From: Paenirhodobacter ferrireducens
Lineage (GTDB): Bacteria; Pseudomonadota; Alphaproteobacteria; Rhodobacterales; Rhodobacteraceae
Reading direction: 5' to 3'
DNA: 64,000 nucleotides
Assembly (NCBI RefSeq): GCF_004022265.1
Contig: NZ_SAVB01000006.1
Location: forward strand, 62,001 to 126,000
Position numbers and translations under genes: made by a program. The notes beneath the pieces were generated by a model. The model ran no database searches. It worked only from the letters and a program-made list of their open reading frames with translations, and had not been told where the DNA came from. Of this stretch, positions 60,536-64,000 are shown in pieces (position 1 is the stretch's first letter; every line of letters begins with the position of its first letter).

Positions 60536-63030
60536 GCCTTGCCTGGCGCATCGCCCGGCGCGAGCTGCGGGGCGGACTTCGCGGCTTTCGCGTCTTCCTG
60601 CTGTGCCTGATGCTCGGCGTCGCGGCGATTGCCGCGGTCGGGCTGGTGCGCGGCGCGATCCGGGCGGGGCTGGCCGATCAGGGGGCGGTGCTGCTGGGTG
60701 GCGACGCGCAATACGACTTCACCTATCGCCGCGCCACGGCGGAGGAACGTGACTGGATCGCCGCCCATGCCGCGCAGGTGTCGGAACTGGTCGAGTTCCG
60801 CTCGATGCTCAATGCGGGCGACGAGTTTGCGCTGACGCAGGTGAAGGCGGTCGATGGCGCCTATCCCTTGACCGGGACGCTGGTCCTCGACCCGCCGCTG
60901 CCGCCCGCGGCGCTGGCCGGCGAGGGCGGCGTGCCGGGCGCCTTCCTCGACCCGGTGCTGGCCGACCGGCTCGGGCTGAAGCCGGGCGACCGCTTCACCC
61001 TGGGCGGACAGGCGTTCGTGATGATGGCGCGGATCGTGCGCGAGCCCGACAGCACCGGCGGGGGCATCGCCTTCGGGCCGCGCAGCATCGTCTCGCTCGC
61101 CGCGATCGAGGCCGGGCCGCTTCTTGCCCCCGGCTCGCTCTACGAAACCCAATACCGCGTCACGCTGCCTGCCGGCGCGACGCTCGACACCCTGAAGACC
61201 GCGGCGCTGGCCCGGTTCGAGGGGGCGGGGATGCGCTGGAGCGACAGCCGCCGCGCCGCGCCGGGGGCCGAGCGCTTCACCGACCGGCTGGCGACCTTCC
61301 TGGTGCTCGTCGGGCTGGCCGGGCTTGCCGTCGGTGGGGTGGGGATTTCGGCCACCGTCTCGGCCTGGATCGAACGCAAGGCCGAGACTATCGCCACGCT
61401 GCGCGCGCTTGGCGCGACCTCGGGCACGATCCGTGCAGCCTTCCTGATCCAGCTTGCGGTGCTGGGCGCGGCGGGAATCGCGGCCGGGCTGATCCTGGGG
61501 GCAGGGGCGGTTCTGGCGGCCTCGGGCACCATCGCGCGGGCGATGCCGGTGCCGGTCGAGGTCGGGCTTTCGGTTCGTCCGCTCTTCGAGGCGGCGCTTT
61601 ACGGCGCGCTGACCGCCGCGATCTTCGCGCTCTGGCCGCTCGGGCGGATGTCGGCATTGCGTGCGGCGACGCTCTATCGCAGCACCGGGCGCGGCCGCCG
61701 CCTGCCGCCCGCGGGCTCGCTGGTGCTGATCGGCGCGCTTGTTGCCGCGCTGGTCGGGGCGGCGGCCACGCTTTCGGGCGAGGTCGGGCTGACGCTGGCA
61801 GCCTTTGCCGGCGTCGCGGGCGCGCTTGGCCTGCTGGCGCTTGCGGCGCTTGGCCTGCGCGGGCTTGCCCGCGCGGCGATCCCGCTGGCACAGGGCCGGC
61901 CCGCGCTGCATGCGGCGCTGGCCGCGATCGGCGGGCCGCGCTCCGAGGTGCTGCCGGTGGTGCTGTCGCTCGGTCTCGGGCTGTCGGTGCTGTCGGCCGT
62001 GGGCCAGATCGACGCCGGGCTGCGCGGCGCCATCGCGCGCGACCTGCCGCAGGTGGCGCCGGCCTATTTCATCATCGACATCCAGCCCGATCAGCTGGAT
62101 CCGCTGCTCGCCCGGCTGGAGGCCTTCCCCGAGGTGAGCCGCGTCGACACCGCGCCGATGCTGCGCGGCGTGATCACCGAGATCAACGGCCGCCCGGCGC
62201 GCGAGGTGGCGGGCGATCACTGGGTGCTGCGCGGCGACCGTGGCGTGACCTTCGCCGCCACCCCGCGCGAGCGGCTGACCGCCGGCACCTGGTGGCCCGA
62301 GGAGTACGCCGGCCCGCCGCAGGCGAGCTTTGCCGCGAAGGAGGCGGTGGAACTCGGCCTGAAACTGGGCGACCGGATCACCGTGAACATCCTGGGCCGC
62401 GACATCGAGGCGACGATCACCTCGTTGCGCGATGTCGATTTCTCGACCGCCGGCATCGGCTTCGTGCTGACGCTGAATCCCGCGGCGCTGGCGGGCGCGC
62501 CACATACCGACATCGCCACGATCTACGCCCCCGAGGCGAGCGAGGCGGCGATTCTGCGCGATCTGGCGCGTGCCTTTCCGAACATCACTGCGATCCGGGT
62601 GCGCGACGCCATCGCGCGGGTGAGCGAGGCGCTTGGCACCATCGCCCGGGCGGTGGCGCTGGCGGCCTCGGTCACGCTGGCGACGGGGTTCACCGTGCTG
62701 ATCGGCGCGGCGGCGGCGGGCGAGGGGGCACGGGCGCGCGAGGCGGCATTGCTCAAGACGCTCGGCGCCACGCGCGGGATGATCCTGCGCTCCTTCGCGC
62801 TGCGCGCCGCGCTCGCCGGCGCCGCGGCCGGGATCATCGCCGTCGCGGTCGGCGCGCTCGCCGGCTGGGCGGTTCTGCATTTCGTCATGGAGGCAAGCTA
62901 TCGCTTCGCACCCGGCCCGGCCGTCGCGATCGCGCTTGGCGGCATCGGCGCGGTGCTGGTCGCGGGGCTGGTCTTCGCGCTGCGCCCGCTGGCCGCTCGC
63001 CCGGCCCGGGTGCTGCGCGAAAACGAATGA
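60532..63030 (+). CDS. ybbP: FtsX-like ABC permease, YbbP-like
   Basis: This 832-residue inner-membrane protein has one N-terminal helix (about 20-40), a MacB-like periplasmic domain (about 45-245) and helices at about 255-400. A central pair of helices, a second periplasmic domain (about 495-690) and three final helices follow. The duplicated FtsX domain with about ten helices is the YbbP design. It forms an ABC system with ybbA that probably moves lipids or envelope components. A short GC hairpin (63031-63048) follows the stop. Confidence 0.9.
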   Translation: MSLAWRIARRELRGGLRGFRVFLLCLMLGVAAIAAVGLVRGAIRAGLADQGAVLLGGDAQYDFTYRRATAEERDWIAAHAAQVSELVEFRSMLNAGDEFALTQVKAVDGAYPLTGTLVLDPPLPPAALAGEGGVPGAFLDPVLADRLGLKPGDRFTLGGQAFVMMARIVREPDSTGGGIAFGPRSIVSLAAIEAGPLLAPGSLYETQYRVTLPAGATLDTLKTAALARFEGAGMRWSDSRRAAPGAERFTDRLATFLVLVGLAGLAVGGVGISATVSAWIERKAETIATLRALGATSGTIRAAFLIQLAVLGAAGIAAGLILGAGAVLAASGTIARAMPVPVEVGLSVRPLFEAALYGALTAAIFALWPLGRMSALRAATLYRSTGRGRRLPPAGSLVLIGALVAALVGAAATLSGEVGLTLAAFAGVAGALGLLALAALGLRGLARAAIPLAQGRPALHAALAAIGGPRSEVLPVVLSLGLGLSVLSAVGQIDAGLRGAIARDLPQVAPAYFIIDIQPDQLDPLLARLEAFPEVSRVDTAPMLRGVITEINGRPAREVAGDHWVLRGDRGVTFAATPRERLTAGTWWPEEYAGPPQASFAAKEAVELGLKLGDRITVNILGRDIEATITSLRDVDFSTAGIGFVLTLNPAALAGAPHTDIATIYAPEASEAAILRDLARAFPNITAIRVRDAIARVSEALGTIARAVALAASVTLATGFTVLIGAAAAGEGARAREAALLKTLGATRGMILRSFALRAALAGAAAGIIAVAVGALAGWAVLHFVMEASYRFAPGPAVAIALGGIGAVLVAGLVFALRPLAARPARVLRENE

Positions 63031-63050
63031 GGCCGCCCGGGGGCGGCCTT
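63031..63050 (+). terminator. possible hairpin terminator after ybbP
   Basis: The stem GGCCGCCC / GGGCGGCC is directly behind the stop codon, but only TT follows, so termination may be weak. Confidence 0.45.
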
Positions 63051-63087
63051 CCCGCCCCGGAGCAGGGGCGTCGTCATGCGAGAGGGA

Positions 63088-63567
63088 TCAGCCGCGCAGG
63101 CCGGCGTCCTTGAGGATGCCGCGGCGCTTCGCCTCGTAGTAGTAGCCGCGCGCATACCAGCCCACGGCTTCCTTCTCGTTGCCATCGGCACAGAGCCACG
63201 CGCCGCGCAGGTATTTCACCGCGTATTTCAGGTTCGTCTCGGCATCGAGCAGTTCGCGCGACGAGCCCGAGAAGCCCATGGTCGAGGCGGTGCGCGGGTC
63301 GATCTGCATCAGCCCCATGTAGGAGCCGTTGCGCGCCGTCGGGTTGTAGCCGCTTTCGCGCTGCACGATGCGGTGCACCAGCGTGCGCGGCACCTCGTAA
63401 TGATCGGCATATTTGTTGATGAGACCGCGCAGTTCGGTGCTTTCGCCGGGCTGCAGCGGCAGCTGATCCGGGGACATGCCCTTCGAGGACGCGCGGGGGT
63501 CTGTGCCGCAAGCGGCGAGGGCAAGAACCAGGGGCAACGTCAGCAGAAGGCTGCGGCGGATCATCAT
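63088..63567 (-). CDS. lytic transglycosylase lipoprotein (SLT domain)
   Basis: This 159-residue peptidoglycan-cleaving lipoprotein has lipobox L-A-A-C with the modified cysteine near residue 20. It then has an SLT domain with catalytic glutamate in R-E-S-G-Y-N-P, G-L-M-Q-I and the A-x-x-Y-N-like A-V-G-W-Y-A-R-G-Y. It is short for the family, with little beyond the catalytic core. GGAG nine bases upstream favours the ATG at 63567 over those at 63582 and 63564. It is divergent from glpD. Confidence 0.85.
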   Translation of the reverse strand: MMIRRSLLLTLPLVLALAACGTDPRASSKGMSPDQLPLQPGESTELRGLINKYADHYEVPRTLVHRIVQRESGYNPTARNGSYMGLMQIDPRTASTMGFSGSSRELLDAETNLKYAVKYLRGAWLCADGNEKEAVGWYARGYYYEAKRRGILKDAGLRG

Positions 63568-63731
63568 CGGGAACTGCTCCATTCCTCATTTGATTACAAC
63601 ATTGATACAATCACGTGAGAAAGCCGCCTAGCGCGCAGCAAAGCCCCGGCGTGTCGATAAGCGGGATCTCGCCGAAAGGCTTTGACATCCGCCCCGTCCT
63701 CGGGCCCACTCGGATCAGCCCAGGAGGTGCC

Positions 63732-64000
63732 ATGTCCTTAGCAACGCAGGAAAATCCCGTCGATCTGTGCATTATCGGCGGTGGCGTGAACGGCTGCGGC
63801 ATCGCCCGCGATGCGGCCGGTCGCGGCCTCTCGGTTCTGCTTTTCGAGCAGGCAGACCTCGCACAGGCCACCTCTTCGGCTTCGACCAAGCTGTTTCACG
63901 GCGGGCTGCGCTATCTCGAATATCTCGAGATTCGCCTCGTGCACGAGGCGCTCGCCGAGCGCGAGGTGCTGCTTGCGGCCAGCCCCCACATCAGCCACCC
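63732..64000 (+). CDS. glpD: glycerol-3-phosphate dehydrogenase, 3' end beyond window
   Basis: This is the first 89 codons of a membrane-associated FAD enzyme that oxidises glycerol 3-phosphate to dihydroxyacetone phosphate and passes electrons to quinone. The dinucleotide-binding motif I-I-G-G-G-V-N-G-C-G-I-A-R-D-A-A-G-R-G is at the N terminus, followed by A-T-S-S-A-S-T-K-L-F-H-G-G-L-R-Y-L-E, the GlpD hallmark. AGGAGG lies four bases before the ATG. The gene runs off the window. Confidence 0.95.
   Translation, partial: MSLATQENPVDLCIIGGGVNGCGIARDAAGRGLSVLLFEQADLAQATSSASTKLFHGGLRYLEYLEIRLVHEALAEREVLLAASPHISH

Noticed and set aside
1-64000. tRNA, rRNA, CRISPR arrays, prophage, insertion sequences or an origin
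   Set aside because: I looked for cloverleaf-like T-loop motifs, regularly spaced repeats, transposase or integrase motifs other than XerC, and DnaA-box clusters, and saw none. XerC is the housekeeping recombinase.

Overview
Organism. The window is GC-rich, densely packed alphaproteobacterial chromosome, most likely a Rhodobacter/Cereibacter-type member of the Rhodobacteraceae. Support comes from GcrA, FnrL, a membrane-anchored cytochrome c of the c_y type, phosphatidylcholine synthase, and the order hemN - fnrL - universal stress protein - ccoNOQP - ccoGHIS, which is the order I know from Rhodobacter sphaeroides. I saw no tRNA, rRNA, CRISPR array, insertion sequence, prophage or replication origin. 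No stretch longer than about 270 bases lacks a gene.

Layout. 2-3747: the end of an envelope-protein operon (DUF4159 protein and a large membrane protein). 3945-11881: ettA, a tandem pair of near-identical small exported proteins, a CAP-domain protein, rimO, gcrA and priA. 12088-16138: transaldolase, DUF484-xerC, phosphatidylcholine synthase and an EamA exporter. 16293-18911: an ABC importer of the nitrate/sulfonate/pyrimidine type. 19088-24425: cyclic-nucleotide phosphodiesterase, nudC, an SRPBCC protein, pheA and cytochrome c_y. 24565-31555: a yejABEF peptide importer ending in a glycosyltransferase. 31736-43410: the micro-oxic respiration block hemN, fnrL, a small Cys/His-rich exported protein, a tandem USP protein, ccoNOQP and ccoGHIS. 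43484-54239: D,D-carboxypeptidase, HAD phosphatase, clpS, an rRNA-methyltransferase-like protein, an odd SDR, a lipoprotein, hemF, an MFS-USP fusion with its divergent MarR regulator, and a DEAD-box helicase. 54328-64000: hemE and hemC divergent, a FAD oxidase, an MFS transporter, tesA divergent from ybbA-ybbP, a lytic transglycosylase and the start of glpD.

How it fits together. The core is a low-oxygen programme. FnrL carries FNR-type cysteines and an E-T-V-S-R recognition helix. Four 5-4-5 FNR boxes lie next to fnrL/hemN, uspA, ccoN and ccoG. The programme supplies the cbb3 oxidase, its copper and assembly factors, and oxygen-independent heme synthesis. Cytochrome c_y could feed electrons to the oxidase. 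hemF, hemE and hemC nearby serve the same tetrapyrrole pathway, and hemF is the aerobic counterpart of hemN.

Most unusual points: a CcoQ with a four-cysteine tail that resembles the tail of the small exported protein after fnrL; a twice-duplicated exported module; an SDR whose catalytic lysine is a cysteine; an MFS-USP fusion whose promoter overlaps that of a MarR gene under one inverted repeat; and tesA/ybbA start codons that overlap on opposite strands.
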